Positions 49,001 through 57,620 of a DNA stretch of 64,000 nucleotides are shown here, one piece after another. How positions within the stretch are numbered: the stretch's first letter is position 1; each line of letters opens with the position of its first letter. The notes under the pieces were generated by a model, which saw only the letters and a program-made list of their open reading frames with translations, was not told the DNA's origin and did not search any database. The position numbers were made by a program, and so were the translations under genes. This stretch comes from Halorubrum yunnanense (GTDB taxonomy: Archaea > Halobacteriota > Halobacteria > Halobacteriales > Haloferacaceae): NCBI RefSeq assembly GCF_026586675.1, contig NZ_JAODIX010000032.1:1-64000 (forward strand), read 5' to 3'.

Positions 49001-50819
49001 CTCCGACACGGTCGCGCTCGGCTTCGCGGAGAAGGCGGACACCGCGGCCGCGCTCGGCGAGGCCCGCGGCGCCATCTCGCGCGGCTTCGACGACGTCGCC
49101 GACTCGTACGTTGAGTCGTGGCGCGACTGGTTCGTCGGTCGGGAGTTCCCCGACTCGGTGACCGGCGACGCGGCGCTGGAGACCCAGTACCGCTTCGCGC
49201 TGATGACCCTCGCGGCCGTGGAGGACAAGCGGCACGACGGCGCGGGGATCGCCAGCCCGTCGGTGCCGTGGGGCGAGACTGAGTACGCCGCCGAGGACCG
49301 CGGCTACGGCTACAACTTCGTCTGGTCGCGCGACCTCTACCAGGTGTTCACCGCGCTGATCGAGGTCGGCGAGGTCGACCGCGGCGCGAACGCCCTGGCC
49401 TACCTCTACAACACCCAGCAGGACGCGGACGGCTTCCTCCCGCAGAACACCTACATCGACGGCCGCACCCGCTGGGGCGGCGAGCAGATGGACAACATCG
49501 CGTTCCCGTCGGTGATGGCGTGGCAGCTGTACGAGCGCGGGGTCGCCCCCGACGACGCCGACTACACCTACGACCAGGTCCGGCGCTCGCTCGGCTATAT
49601 CGCGAGGAACGGCCCCGAGACGGCTCAGGAGCGCTGGGAGGAGGAGGCCGGCTTCTCGCCGTCGAGCATCGCCGCCGAGATCGCCGGGCTCGTCTGCGGC
49701 GCCGCGCTCGCGCTCGGGGAGGCCGATCGGATCGAGTCGGGCGGCAGCGGTGCGGCCGCCTTGGGCGGCGACCCGGCTCCGAACGGGCTCCGCGCAGACG
49801 CGCTCGCGTGGCTCGGGCTCGCCGACGACTGGGCCGCGCGCGTCGAGGAGTGGTGCGCGACGTCGACCGGGACCGAGCGCCACGCCGACACGCCGTACTA
49901 CCTCCGGGTCACCGCCAACGGCGACCCCGAGTCCGGCCGGCCGCGGACGATCGCCAACGACGGGCCGACCTACGACGAGCGGGAGATCGTCGACGGCGGC
50001 TTCTTGGAGCTCGTCCGGCTCGGCGTGAAGCCGGCGGACGACGAGGCGGTCCGGAACTCCGTCTCCGTCGTCGACGATTCGATCCGCGTCGACACGCCTC
50101 ACGGCCCCGCGTGGTACCGCTACGTGGGCGACGCCTACGGCGAGATCGCCGCCGGCGACCCGGGCGCGCCGTGGGCGGGCACCGGCGACGGCCGCGGGCG
50201 GCTGTGGCCGATCTTCACCGGCGAGCGCGGGGAGTACGAGCTCCGCGCCCGCGCCGACGGCCCAGACGCCTTCGGCGGCACCGACGAGGACGCCCTCGAA
50301 CCCGACGCACTCTTGGAGACGATGGCCGGGTTCGGCAACTCCGGGCGGATGCTCCCCGAGCAGGTGTGGGACCGCGAGCACCCGACCGACTACGGGTGGG
50401 AGTTCGGCGAGGGAACCGGGGGGGCGACCCCGCTCGCGTGGACGATGGCCGGCTACATCCGGCTCGCCCACGGCGTCGACGCCGGCGAACCGGTCGAGAC
50501 GCCCGACGCGGTCCGGGGGCGTTACGTCGAGCGCGACCGGCCCGCGGGCCCCGACCTCACCGCCGCCGTCGAGTACGCGGGCGAGGACCTCGTGATCTCC
50601 GGCGAGACCGACGGCGGCGCGGTCGCGGTGTACGCCGCGAACGGCTCCACGCTGGCGACCCCCAACGACGGCGAGTACGAGGTCCGGCTCGACGCCGACC
50701 TCGACGCTGACACAGTGGTCGTCGCGGCGGCGACTCCCGGTGAGGCGGCGGACGGCGACGAGTCGTCCCTCGGCGACTTCGCCGGCGCCGGCACGTCGGT
50801 CGAGCGGCTGCGGCTGTAG
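46083..50819 (+). CDS. Tandem GH15 glucoamylase/glucodextranase-type enzyme
   Basis: 1578 residues with two complete GH15 catalytic modules. About 1-290: N-terminal beta region. About 300-730: module 1 with GGYGYTWFRDEAE, NDQLDQPASV, CQNCWENALG and GDLDSATPVGWSHGLR. About 745-980: glucodextranase N-type beta sandwich (HWTTGRKFGVGTPADHE, EYDVYALVDTTITNVG). About 1000-1490: module 2 with GYGYNFVWSRDLYQVFTALIE, GFLPQNTYIDGRTRWGGEQMD, ERWEEEAGFSP and GGATPLAWTMAGYIRLA. A short beta-like C terminus follows. No signal peptide, so likely cytoplasmic. It removes glucose from non-reducing ends of alpha-1,4/1,6 glucans. Most GH15 enzymes have one module. Confidence 0.9.
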   Translation: MRLRTALTEHERRRGERYPAERPTTAGAFTGDDGRLVHVGPDGAVHDCSYSLSGVGGADRLRMGITAGRGVRWFDDLTTTRQHYDDDTPLVETEYDAGRYTVHQFDLVVSDTHLTHVELRGAPPADAELVAACAFSPDMVEGRVGNLVHEEAGPDDGSVVEVYHRTEHDFLTASTGLSAAHGQRLRTITELLGEDGAGFPHRGEIDQREDSRLTPDVVVRAPFERDGRTERVTLASRAIVDRRETRETGDDAMDALSEGPDRQRRIEELSRIATAYPDAADLREAAAGRGPTVPEDVPRRDVIASDLRALDLLTAESGARIAAPEFDPFYSTSGGYGYTWFRDEAETATALLSASEEIGLDADEELLATASFFCRTQDADGSWPHRVWADSGKVAPGWANARIEGANGTAGPNDQLDQPASVVAFLARLRRTSDLPEEWRERIDGTIADAVAFLRETTEDDGLPRRCQNCWENALGRFTHTGAAYLRAFAAVARAPVDDETRVAAAAAADDALAGLDDRWNPDTERFPQRASEESRDDRADASTFALAGAAVEYAALREERADVDGAVTEGSSAPVATADFEAFLDRVESHVRNSIEALHRETADVEGLVRFVGDDWRTAEQGGAKVWSIATLWGVTAAASLGGLVRERDGDASRLFGAARDLYALCEPDGPFVNDAGLFAEQAFDDGDLDSATPVGWSHGLRIEATVTLAKHGALPVPHDRPTGPGEAPHWTTGRKFGVGTPADHEADDPVPVWFTLTEGALTEARFPRIDVMNVRTFDFLVADPETGYTIRTFDETSHVTATETVERRTEPTVDDALAYTQTIRETGDGHGHEWTLTVEYAVDTDGDAILADVEFEGGREYDVYALVDTTITNVGTNDRGDRVGDADGYHLLARNDDATDRGTGKLVDDDGDSFEVALALASESQFEWASVLAAGGRDANALFGEGERGEGAAEATGNVVLAGLVGSGTAVSDTVALGFAEKADTAAALGEARGAISRGFDDVADSYVESWRDWFVGREFPDSVTGDAALETQYRFALMTLAAVEDKRHDGAGIASPSVPWGETEYAAEDRGYGYNFVWSRDLYQVFTALIEVGEVDRGANALAYLYNTQQDADGFLPQNTYIDGRTRWGGEQMDNIAFPSVMAWQLYERGVAPDDADYTYDQVRRSLGYIARNGPETAQERWEEEAGFSPSSIAAEIAGLVCGAALALGEADRIESGGSGAAALGGDPAPNGLRADALAWLGLADDWAARVEEWCATSTGTERHADTPYYLRVTANGDPESGRPRTIANDGPTYDEREIVDGGFLELVRLGVKPADDEAVRNSVSVVDDSIRVDTPHGPAWYRYVGDAYGEIAAGDPGAPWAGTGDGRGRLWPIFTGERGEYELRARADGPDAFGGTDEDALEPDALLETMAGFGNSGRMLPEQVWDREHPTDYGWEFGEGTGGATPLAWTMAGYIRLAHGVDAGEPVETPDAVRGRYVERDRPAGPDLTAAVEYAGEDLVISGETDGGAVAVYAANGSTLATPNDGEYEVRLDADLDADTVVVAAATPGEAADGDESSLGDFAGAGTSVERLRL

Positions 50820-50830
50820 CGGACCCGCGA

Positions 50831-50842
50831 TCTTTTTAAAAG
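50831..50842. terminator. T/A tract between convergent GH15 and DUF genes
   Basis: TCTTTTTAAAAG in the 34-nt gap; a T run for the rightward gene and an A/T mirror for the leftward gene, so it may terminate both. Confidence 0.4.
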
Positions 50843-50853
50843 AGCGGCCGGAG

Positions 50854-51333
50854 TCAACCGAGCGCGGTCACGGCTATCTCGCAGGTCGCGTTCCCCTCGC
50901 CGTCGCTTCCGGCGGCGACTCCGATCGCGATCGATTCGACGATCGATCCTCGGACTCGCTCCCGCCACCCTTCGACGGCCTCCTCGTGGAGCTCGCGGCG
51001 CGTCTCGACGTCGGCGTCGGGGTGCGCCGCCGCGGTCTCGTCGGCCTCGGGGTACGCGGGGACCTCGCCGACGAGGTCTCTGGGGTCGACGTGGATCGGG
51101 GCCGGCGAGTCGGCGTCGCCCTCGCCGGTGCCGGGGACGTCTCCGTCGGCGCTGGGGACGTCCTCACCGATCGCGTGCAGCCGGGCCCGCATCCGACCCG
51201 AGAACGGCGGCGTCACGCGGAGGACGACCTCGCGGTCGCTCCGAAGGGTCGCTTCGAGGGCGCTCGCGACGTCCTCGCGGTGGACCGCGATCGACCGGAT
51301 CCGGTCGGGGGTCCCCCTCTCGCCGTCACTCAT
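50854..51333 (-). CDS. Haloarchaeal protein of unknown function, partner of MutS-like ATPase
   Basis: 159 residues, acidic, with alternating strands and helices (IRSIAVHREDVASALEATLRSDREVVLRVTPPFSGRMRARLHAI and EGWRERVRGSIVESIAIGV). I recognise no named domain. The ATG at 51333 overlaps the stop of the MutS-like gene (ATGAGTGA), so the two are translationally coupled and probably work together. Confidence 0.65.
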   Translation of the reverse strand: MSDGERGTPDRIRSIAVHREDVASALEATLRSDREVVLRVTPPFSGRMRARLHAIGEDVPSADGDVPGTGEGDADSPAPIHVDPRDLVGEVPAYPEADETAAAHPDADVETRRELHEEAVEGWRERVRGSIVESIAIGVAAGSDGEGNATCEIAVTALG

Positions 51334-53164
51334 GCTCACCCGTCCACTCCGCGTCCGAGAGGGTGCGCTGGACGGCCTCCTCGCCGACGGCGCCGGCGAG
51401 GTGCTCGAAGCCCGCGCGGACGCCGCGGTCGCTCGCGTTCGCGACGAGCCGCGAGACGATGAACTCCGGGGTCGACTTCCCGATCGTGCCGAAGCGGGGC
51501 TGGTAGTCGACGCGCAGCTCCAGGTCGCTCGTGAGCCCCTCCGCGAAGATCCCGTCGATCCGGGCGGCGTCGGGCAGCGGGCTCAGGTCCTCCGCGAGAT
51601 GCGTGACGTACACGCCGAGCGCCCCTCGGTCGACGGTGAGCGTCACGAGCCCGTTTAAAAGGTCCGCGGCCCGCCCCGGCTCCGTGATCGCCTCGAACTC
51701 GTCGACGAGCATCAGCGTCCGCCCGTCTTCGACCAGCGGCGGGACCACCGACTTCAGCGTCGACTCCAGCACCCCGGCGTTGAAGGAGGCGTGTCGGCGG
51801 TGGAAGACGATCCGGTCGAACGCGCCCACCTCCGCGGCCTCCGCGGGCACCGGGAGCCCCATCGACGCGAGCAGCGCGACCGCACAGACCGTTTCGAGGA
51901 GCGTCGTCTTCCCGCCCGAGTTCGCGCCCGTGAGGACGCTCACCCGGTCGCCGGTCGGCGGGGCGTCGGCGCTCGCGACGCCCGCCCCGTCGGCGAGCGA
52001 GTGCGTCCCGACCGCGTACGACACCGGCTGGACCTCGCCGGCGACGAAGAGATTTCGGGCGTTCCGCACCGCGACCCCGTCGTCGACGAGGGTCGGCCGG
52101 ACCAGGTCGCGGGCGGCCGCGAAGCGCGCGAGCGAGAGCAGGAACGCGGCGTCCGAGACGGCGGCGACCGCGCGGGCGACGTGGCCGCCCCGTTCGCCGC
52201 CTCCGCCGTCTTCGTCCCCTCCCGCACCGACCCCCCCGATCCGCTCGCGGATGTCGGCGGCGACCGCCGCCTCGCGCTCTCCGACCGCCCCTTCCAGCTC
52301 CGCCACGAGGTCGCGGAGGGTGGCCGAGACGAAGTCGGCGGCGTCGAGCGCGTCGTCCGGGGCGACCGAGCGCACCGTCGCCGGGTCGACGCCGGTCTCG
52401 CTCGCGACGTGGTCGATCGTCGCGGCCTCCAGCGCCTCGAAGTCGCGCAGCGAGCCGTCCCGGACCGCGTCGAGCACGTCGAACGCGGAGTTCTCCAGCC
52501 CCTCGGCCGCGTCGAGCCGGTCCCGAAGGCGGTCCAGCTCCGCGTCGGCGCCGCGGGCGATCTCGATCGCGCCGTCGCCGTCGACGCTCGTCGGGTCGAC
52601 CGGGCCGCGCACGTCCGCGAGCGCGTCGGCGGCGTCCCGCAAGGCGTCCGCCTCCAGGCCGCCGACCGCCTCGAACGGCCCCTCGTCCAGTCCGGCCTCC
52701 CGCAGCGCGAGGGCCGTCTCGACGGCCGCGAGGTCCGAGCCCTCGGCGTCGTCGTAGGCGTCGAACGCCTCGACGACGCGCTCCCGGTCGGCCTCGGCGA
52801 GCCCCTCCCACGCGTCCCGCGCGGCGACCACGCTATCGAGTCGGTCTTCGACCGCGTCTCGATCGGCGAGCGGCGTCAGCACCCGGATCCGGTCGGCAGC
52901 GTGGGCCGTCACGGCGTGGCTCGCGGCCAGCGAGAGCAGGTCGTCGTACACCGAGCGGGTGTCCCCCGTCGCGAGGACGTCCATGCCGGCCTCGCCGTTG
53001 GCCCGGCGGAGGATCCGAGTGGCTCGCCCCCGGTGGAGCCCGGCGTCGACGAGCGCCCGGACGTCGGCCGACTCGATCGCCTCGACCGCCCGCGAGGTCC
53101 CCAGCCCCGAGACGAGCCGTTCGCTCGTCTTCGGACCGATCCCCCAGTAGTCCTCGAGTCGCAT
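51326..53164 (-). CDS. MutS-related DNA-binding ATPase with N-terminal helix-hairpin-helix
   Basis: 612 residues. N-terminal helix-hairpin-helix motif (about 1-60, LEDYWGIGPKTSERLVSGLG). Central helical core domain (about 60-390) and C-terminal MutS ATPase: Walker A LTGANSGGKTTLLETV, then HASFNAGVLESTLKSV and Walker B LMLVDEFEAI, then the H-loop VTHLAEDL. Related to MutS2-like archaeal proteins that lack the mismatch-binding and Smr domains. Likely acts in recombination or branched-DNA processing. Start at 53164 from the HhH motif. Confidence 0.87.
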   Translation of the reverse strand: MRLEDYWGIGPKTSERLVSGLGTSRAVEAIESADVRALVDAGLHRGRATRILRRANGEAGMDVLATGDTRSVYDDLLSLAASHAVTAHAADRIRVLTPLADRDAVEDRLDSVVAARDAWEGLAEADRERVVEAFDAYDDAEGSDLAAVETALALREAGLDEGPFEAVGGLEADALRDAADALADVRGPVDPTSVDGDGAIEIARGADAELDRLRDRLDAAEGLENSAFDVLDAVRDGSLRDFEALEAATIDHVASETGVDPATVRSVAPDDALDAADFVSATLRDLVAELEGAVGEREAAVAADIRERIGGVGAGGDEDGGGGERGGHVARAVAAVSDAAFLLSLARFAAARDLVRPTLVDDGVAVRNARNLFVAGEVQPVSYAVGTHSLADGAGVASADAPPTGDRVSVLTGANSGGKTTLLETVCAVALLASMGLPVPAEAAEVGAFDRIVFHRRHASFNAGVLESTLKSVVPPLVEDGRTLMLVDEFEAITEPGRAADLLNGLVTLTVDRGALGVYVTHLAEDLSPLPDAARIDGIFAEGLTSDLELRVDYQPRFGTIGKSTPEFIVSRLVANASDRGVRAGFEHLAGAVGEEAVQRTLSDAEWTGEHE

Positions 53165-53264
53165 ACGTCGTGGTGTCCCCCCGGCGTCTTGGCGTTTTCG
53201 TCGCCGGGACCGCTCGCTCGCCCCGGCCGCCAGCGTCAAACCCCGCCGGTCGCTACGAGGCTCC

Positions 53265-53939
53265 ATGGCGACGGAACTCGCGGACGGAGTGTGGCGGTTC
53301 GAGCTGCGCGGCGTCAGCGCCTACCTCGTCGACGACGGCGCCCCCGCGCTCGTCGACGCCGGGACGCCGTGGGAGGAGGCGGCGATCCGAGAGGGGGTCG
53401 CCGAGGCCGGCGTCGCCCTCGCGGACGTCGAGCGGGTGCTGCTGACCCACTACGACCTCGACCACGTCGGGACTCTCGCGGCGCTGACGCCGGAGCTCGA
53501 CGCCACCGTGTACACCGGCGCGTTCGACGCGGCGCTCCTCCGGGGCGAGCGGTCGCCGCCGTGGCGGAACCACAAAGGCGCGCTCCAGCGGGTCGCCGGC
53601 CTGTTCACGACGCTGCCGGAGTTAGCGGTCGAGGCCGTCGCCGACGGCGAGCGGCTCGGCTCGTTCACCGCCTACCACACGCCCGGTCACACGCCCGGTC
53701 ACGTCGCGTACGTGAGCGAAGATCTGGGCGTCGGACTGCTGGGGGACCTCGTCTCGGAGTCCGACGGCGCGCTGGAGCCCTCCGAGTGGGTCATCAGCTA
53801 CGACACGGACGCGGTCTTGGAGAGCATCCGGGACCTCGCCGACCGCGCCCCCCCGTTCGAGGTCGCCTGCGTCGGCCACGGGAACCCCCTCTCGTCGGGC
53901 GGGAGCGAGGCGCTCTCGGCGCTCGCCGAGCGGATCTGA
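53265..53939 (+). CDS. MBL-fold metallo-hydrolase
   Basis: 224 residues. Zinc ligands in THYDLDHVG (HxxxDH), HTPGHTPGHVAY, LLGDLVSE and GHGNPL. Small glyoxalase-II-like or lactonase-like type; substrate unknown. Divergent from the MutS-like gene and convergent with the acyl-CoA dehydrogenase gene. Confidence 0.9.
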   Translation: MATELADGVWRFELRGVSAYLVDDGAPALVDAGTPWEEAAIREGVAEAGVALADVERVLLTHYDLDHVGTLAALTPELDATVYTGAFDAALLRGERSPPWRNHKGALQRVAGLFTTLPELAVEAVADGERLGSFTAYHTPGHTPGHVAYVSEDLGVGLLGDLVSESDGALEPSEWVISYDTDAVLESIRDLADRAPPFEVACVGHGNPLSSGGSEALSALAERI

Positions 53940-53971
53940 GGTAAAAACTCGACCGGTCCCGCGACGCCGAC

Positions 53972-55120
53972 CTACCTGGACTGCTTGTAGATCAGGTTCC
54001 GCTGGATGTCGTTGGCGCCCTCGTAGATCACCGGGATGCGCACGTCGCGGTAGACGCGGGCGATCCGGCGGTCGGTCAGGATCGAGCGGCCGCCGTGGAG
54101 CTTCATCCCCCTCTCGGCGCAGTCGGTGGCGACCTCGGTGGATTTGGTCTTCGCCAAGGCGGCCCAGTAGCCCGCGTCCTCGTTGTCCGCGACCTTCTCG
54201 CAGGCGCGCCAGTTGAGCGCGCGCGCCGACTCGAAGCCGATCCGCATGTCGGAGAGGGTGTGTTGGACGGCCTGGAACTCGTTGACGGTGCGCCCGAAGG
54301 CGTTGCGGTCGTGGACGAACTCCTCGGCCTCCTCGATGGCCGCGGCGGCGAGCCCGAGCCCGTGTCCGCCGACGATCACGCGGCCGTGGTTGAAGAAGTC
54401 GGCGAGCACGTAGAAGCCGCCGCCCTCGCTGCCGACGACGTTCTCCTCGGGGACGAAGCAGTCCTCGAAGACGATGTGGCCCTGCTTGGAGGCGCGCATC
54501 CCCATCTTCTCGGGAATGTGCTCCGCCTCGTAGCCGTCCGAGTCGGTCTCGACGATGAACAGGGTGTAGTTAGAGTAGCGGTCCTCGCTCTCGCCGGTCT
54601 TGGCGTAGACGGTGAGCCAGTCGGCCTCAACCGCGTTGCCGACCCAGTACTTCTCGCCGGTGAGTTCGTACCCGCCGTCGACCTTCTCCGCCTTCGTCGT
54701 CATCCCCGCGAGGTCCGAGCCGGTCTCGGGCTCCGAGACGGCGAGCCCGGAGATCTGGTCGTTCTCCGCGACCGGGCGGAGGTACTCCTCCTTCTGTGCG
54801 TCGGTGCCGTACTGCTCGACCATCTCGGCGCCGAAGCTCGCGAGCTGGAGCGTGAGCGCGATGCCGGCGTCGGCGCGGTAGAACTCCTCCGCGATCGCGA
54901 GCACCTGCGCGAGGTCGAACCCCTTGCCCCCGTACTCCTCGCCGATGTCCTGCGCGACGAGGCCGGCGTCCATCCCCGCCTCCAGCACCTCCCACGGGTA
55001 CTCGCCGGAATCGTAGTACGACTCCGCGTTCGGTGCGATGTGCTCGTCGGCGAACTCGCGGGCCTGGGCCTTCACGTCGCGCGCGTGCTCCGGCACGATG
55101 CTGTCGTCGAGTAGATCCAT
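53972..55120 (-). CDS. Acyl-CoA dehydrogenase
   Basis: 382 residues. FAD-dependent ACAD fold: GLAVSEPETGSDLAGM (FAD contact), TGEKYWVGNA, FGRTVNEFQAVQHTLSDM, LHGGRSILTDRRIARVYRDVRIPVIYEGANDIQRNLI with the catalytic Glu in YEG. Oxidises acyl-CoA to enoyl-CoA; substrate length unknown. The ATG at 55120 matches the typical N terminus MDLLDDSIVPEHARDV. Same strand as, and downstream of, menE. Confidence 0.94.
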   Translation of the reverse strand: MDLLDDSIVPEHARDVKAQAREFADEHIAPNAESYYDSGEYPWEVLEAGMDAGLVAQDIGEEYGGKGFDLAQVLAIAEEFYRADAGIALTLQLASFGAEMVEQYGTDAQKEEYLRPVAENDQISGLAVSEPETGSDLAGMTTKAEKVDGGYELTGEKYWVGNAVEADWLTVYAKTGESEDRYSNYTLFIVETDSDGYEAEHIPEKMGMRASKQGHIVFEDCFVPEENVVGSEGGGFYVLADFFNHGRVIVGGHGLGLAAAAIEEAEEFVHDRNAFGRTVNEFQAVQHTLSDMRIGFESARALNWRACEKVADNEDAGYWAALAKTKSTEVATDCAERGMKLHGGRSILTDRRIARVYRDVRIPVIYEGANDIQRNLIYKQSR

Positions 55121-55181
55121 GACCGACCTGCGGGCTCCGCGGTCAAAACGTTCGTGAAACAACGAGAAATGTCGGGAGGGT

Positions 55182-57047
55182 TTATGAACCGGTCCCCGAC
55201 TCCTCGGCGTCGACGGGTCCGTCGTCGCCCTCGTCGGAGTCGTCGCTCCCGTCAGCGATCTCGTCACCGCGACCGTCGTCAGCGTCTTCGTCCGGGTCGT
55301 CTTCCGCTTCGGTGTCGGTGTCGCCCCCAGCCGTCGCGGCGTCCGCGCTCGTGGTTCCCTCGGCGTCGTTGACCTCGGCGGGGTCACGCTCGGGTGCGTC
55401 ACCCCCGTCGACTCCGTCGCCGTCGGCCGAGTCGGCGCCCGGAGGATCGGTCGGGTCCGCGGGCTCGAAGCCGGCCGTCTCCAGCTCGGGGTCGGGGCCG
55501 CCTAGGTCGTGGCCCCGGTCCCGAAGCGCCTCCCGGACGGCCTCTCGGTCGACGGTTCCCGAGACGGTCCGCGGGAGCTCGTCGGCGAGCGCCACCGTCT
55601 TAGGGAGCTTGAACCCGGTGAGCCGCTCCCGGGTGAAGGAGGCGAGGGCCGCCTCGTCCAGCGCCGCCTCCGCCGGGTCTTCGACCGCGAGCAGGGCGGC
55701 GACCCGCTCGCCCCACGTCTCGTCGTCGAGACCGACGACGGCGACCTCCTCGATCGCGGGGAACTCGCGGAGCACGTCGGCCACCTCGCCCGGCTCGACG
55801 TTCTCGCCGCCGGTGATGATCCGGTCGTCAAGCCGGTTGAGCACGAAGAGGTAGCCGTCCTCGTCGACCCGCCCCACGTCGCCGGTGTGGAGGCCGTGCG
55901 GACCGAACGAGGAGCGGTCCAGCTCGGGAGAGGCCTCGCCCCCGCCCTCCGGCCGACGCTCCAGATACCCGGGCGTCACCGTCGGGCCGTCGACGACGAT
56001 CTCTCCGCTTTCGCCGGCCTCAACCGGCGTGCCGTCCTCGTCGACGACCGTCACCTCGGTGCCGAACAGGGGGCGACCGACGGTGCCGATCCGGTCCCGC
56101 GTCTGACGCGGCGTCGCGGTGGCGATCTGCGAGGCGGACTCGGTCATCCCGTAGGTGGGGTACACCGGGACCGAGTAGTCGCGGCAGCGCTCCAGCAGCT
56201 CGTCCGACGCCGGCGCGCCGCCGAGCAGGACCACGCGGAGCGTGTCCGAGAGGGTGCCGCGGCTGTCGAGCATCCGCTTGAGCATCGTCGGCACGAGCGA
56301 GACGCCGGTCACGTCGTACGTGTCGATGTCGTCGGCGGTGCCACCGGGGTCGAACCCGCCCCGGAGCACGAGCGTCGTCCCGTACAGCGCCGAGCGGTAG
56401 ACCGGCGCGAGCCCGCCCATGTGGTGGAGCGAGAGGGAGACGAGCCAGCGGTCGCCGGGGTCGACCCCAAGCCGGAACGCGGAGGCGACGGCGGAGCTGT
56501 ACACGTTGCCCGCGGTGAGCGGGACCGGCTTGGGCTCCCCCGTCGTGCCCGAGGTGAAGAGGACACAGAGGTGGTCGTCGCGCTCCCACTCGGGCGGGTC
56601 GACCGGTGACGGCTCGGCGTCGTGGACGGCGGTGACGGTCGGGTCCGCCGGGTCGTCGACGGAGAAGACGGGCGTGTCGCCGATGCCGTCGACGGCCGCC
56701 AGCGCGTCGTCTTCGGTCGGTTCCGCGCAGACGAGCGCGGAGAGCTCCGCCCGCTCGATCCGCTCGGAGAGCTCTCTCGGGGTGAGCTCCTGTCCGAGCG
56801 GGACGAACGTCGCCCCGATCCGCATCGCCGCGTGGACCAGTCCGACCGTTCCGACGTACGGCGGGGTGAGCACGCCGAGCCTGTCGCCCGCCTCGACCCC
56901 CTGAGCGACGAGGCGGCCGGCCGTCTCCGAGACGAGGCGGTCGAGGTCCGTGTACGTCCACGCCTCGCCGTCCTCGGCCCGGACGAGCGCCGCGTCGTCT
57001 GGGGAGGCCGCGACCCGCTGTGAGAGCCAGTCGCGCACGGGGGTCAC
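55182..57047 (-). CDS. menE: o-Succinylbenzoate-CoA ligase with long acidic C-terminal tail
   Basis: 621 residues from a GTG start. Adenylate-forming enzyme: VLFTSGTTGEPKPVPLT (P-loop), YPTYGMTESASQ (A5-type), LHTGDVGRVDEDGYLFVLNRLDDRIITGGENV and KLPKTVALADELPRTVSGTVDR with the catalytic Lys. It activates OSB in menaquinone synthesis; the MenE assignment rests on overall similarity and on menD/menF in the window. From about residue 505 the chain continues in an extremely acidic Asp/Glu/Gly/Thr tail of some 115 residues that is not part of the usual family. MenE is normally 480-500 residues. Confidence 0.87.
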   Translation of the reverse strand: MTPVRDWLSQRVAASPDDAALVRAEDGEAWTYTDLDRLVSETAGRLVAQGVEAGDRLGVLTPPYVGTVGLVHAAMRIGATFVPLGQELTPRELSERIERAELSALVCAEPTEDDALAAVDGIGDTPVFSVDDPADPTVTAVHDAEPSPVDPPEWERDDHLCVLFTSGTTGEPKPVPLTAGNVYSSAVASAFRLGVDPGDRWLVSLSLHHMGGLAPVYRSALYGTTLVLRGGFDPGGTADDIDTYDVTGVSLVPTMLKRMLDSRGTLSDTLRVVLLGGAPASDELLERCRDYSVPVYPTYGMTESASQIATATPRQTRDRIGTVGRPLFGTEVTVVDEDGTPVEAGESGEIVVDGPTVTPGYLERRPEGGGEASPELDRSSFGPHGLHTGDVGRVDEDGYLFVLNRLDDRIITGGENVEPGEVADVLREFPAIEEVAVVGLDDETWGERVAALLAVEDPAEAALDEAALASFTRERLTGFKLPKTVALADELPRTVSGTVDREAVREALRDRGHDLGGPDPELETAGFEPADPTDPPGADSADGDGVDGGDAPERDPAEVNDAEGTTSADAATAGGDTDTEAEDDPDEDADDGRGDEIADGSDDSDEGDDGPVDAEESGTGS

Positions 57048-57065
57048 CCCCGTCGCGGCGGCGAC

Positions 57066-57500
57066 TCACTCATCGTTCGGTTGCCGGACGGTGAGGACCG
57101 GGACGTCCGAGGTCCGGACGACCCGCTCGGTGACGCTGCCGAGGAGGTACCGGTCGAGTCCCTTCCGCCCGTGCGTGCCCATCACGACCATGTCGATCGC
57201 GTGCTCGTCGACGTATTCCCGAATCGAGCGGTAGGCGGTCCCGCTGGCGACCGTCGACTCGCAGTCGACGCCGGCGCCCTCGGCGGCGTCCGCGACCCGC
57301 CCCGTGGCCTCTTTCCCCTCTGACTCGAGGGCGTCGACGACGACCTCGGCGCCGGCTTCGAGCGTCGAGTACGCTGCGCCGTCGACGACGTACAGCGTGT
57401 GGAGGGTGGCGCCGTACCGCTCGGCGAGGTCGATCGCGTGTTCGATCGCGGCGTCCGACGCGGGGCTGCCGTCGGTCGGAACGAGAATCTGCGAGTACAT
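57066..57500 (-). CDS. Universal stress protein UspA domain protein
   Basis: 144 residues, single Usp domain. It starts MYSQILVPTDGSPASDAAIEHAI and carries the ATP-binding motif GTHGRKGLDRYLLGSVTERVVRTSDVPVLTV (G-2x-G-9x-G-S/T). Haloarchaea hold dozens of such proteins. 18 nt separate it from menE on the same strand, so co-transcription is possible. Confidence 0.93.
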   Translation of the reverse strand: MYSQILVPTDGSPASDAAIEHAIDLAERYGATLHTLYVVDGAAYSTLEAGAEVVVDALESEGKEATGRVADAAEGAGVDCESTVASGTAYRSIREYVDEHAIDMVVMGTHGRKGLDRYLLGSVTERVVRTSDVPVLTVRQPNDE

Positions 57501-57620
57501 CTCACCGCCGGCTACGCCCGGTACCGATTAAAAACCCGATCACAGCGGGCCGACGTCGGTCCGGCGCCGGTCCGATCGCACGACCGCGCTCCGGAGACGG
57601 CCGTCTCGACGGCGTCGTCG

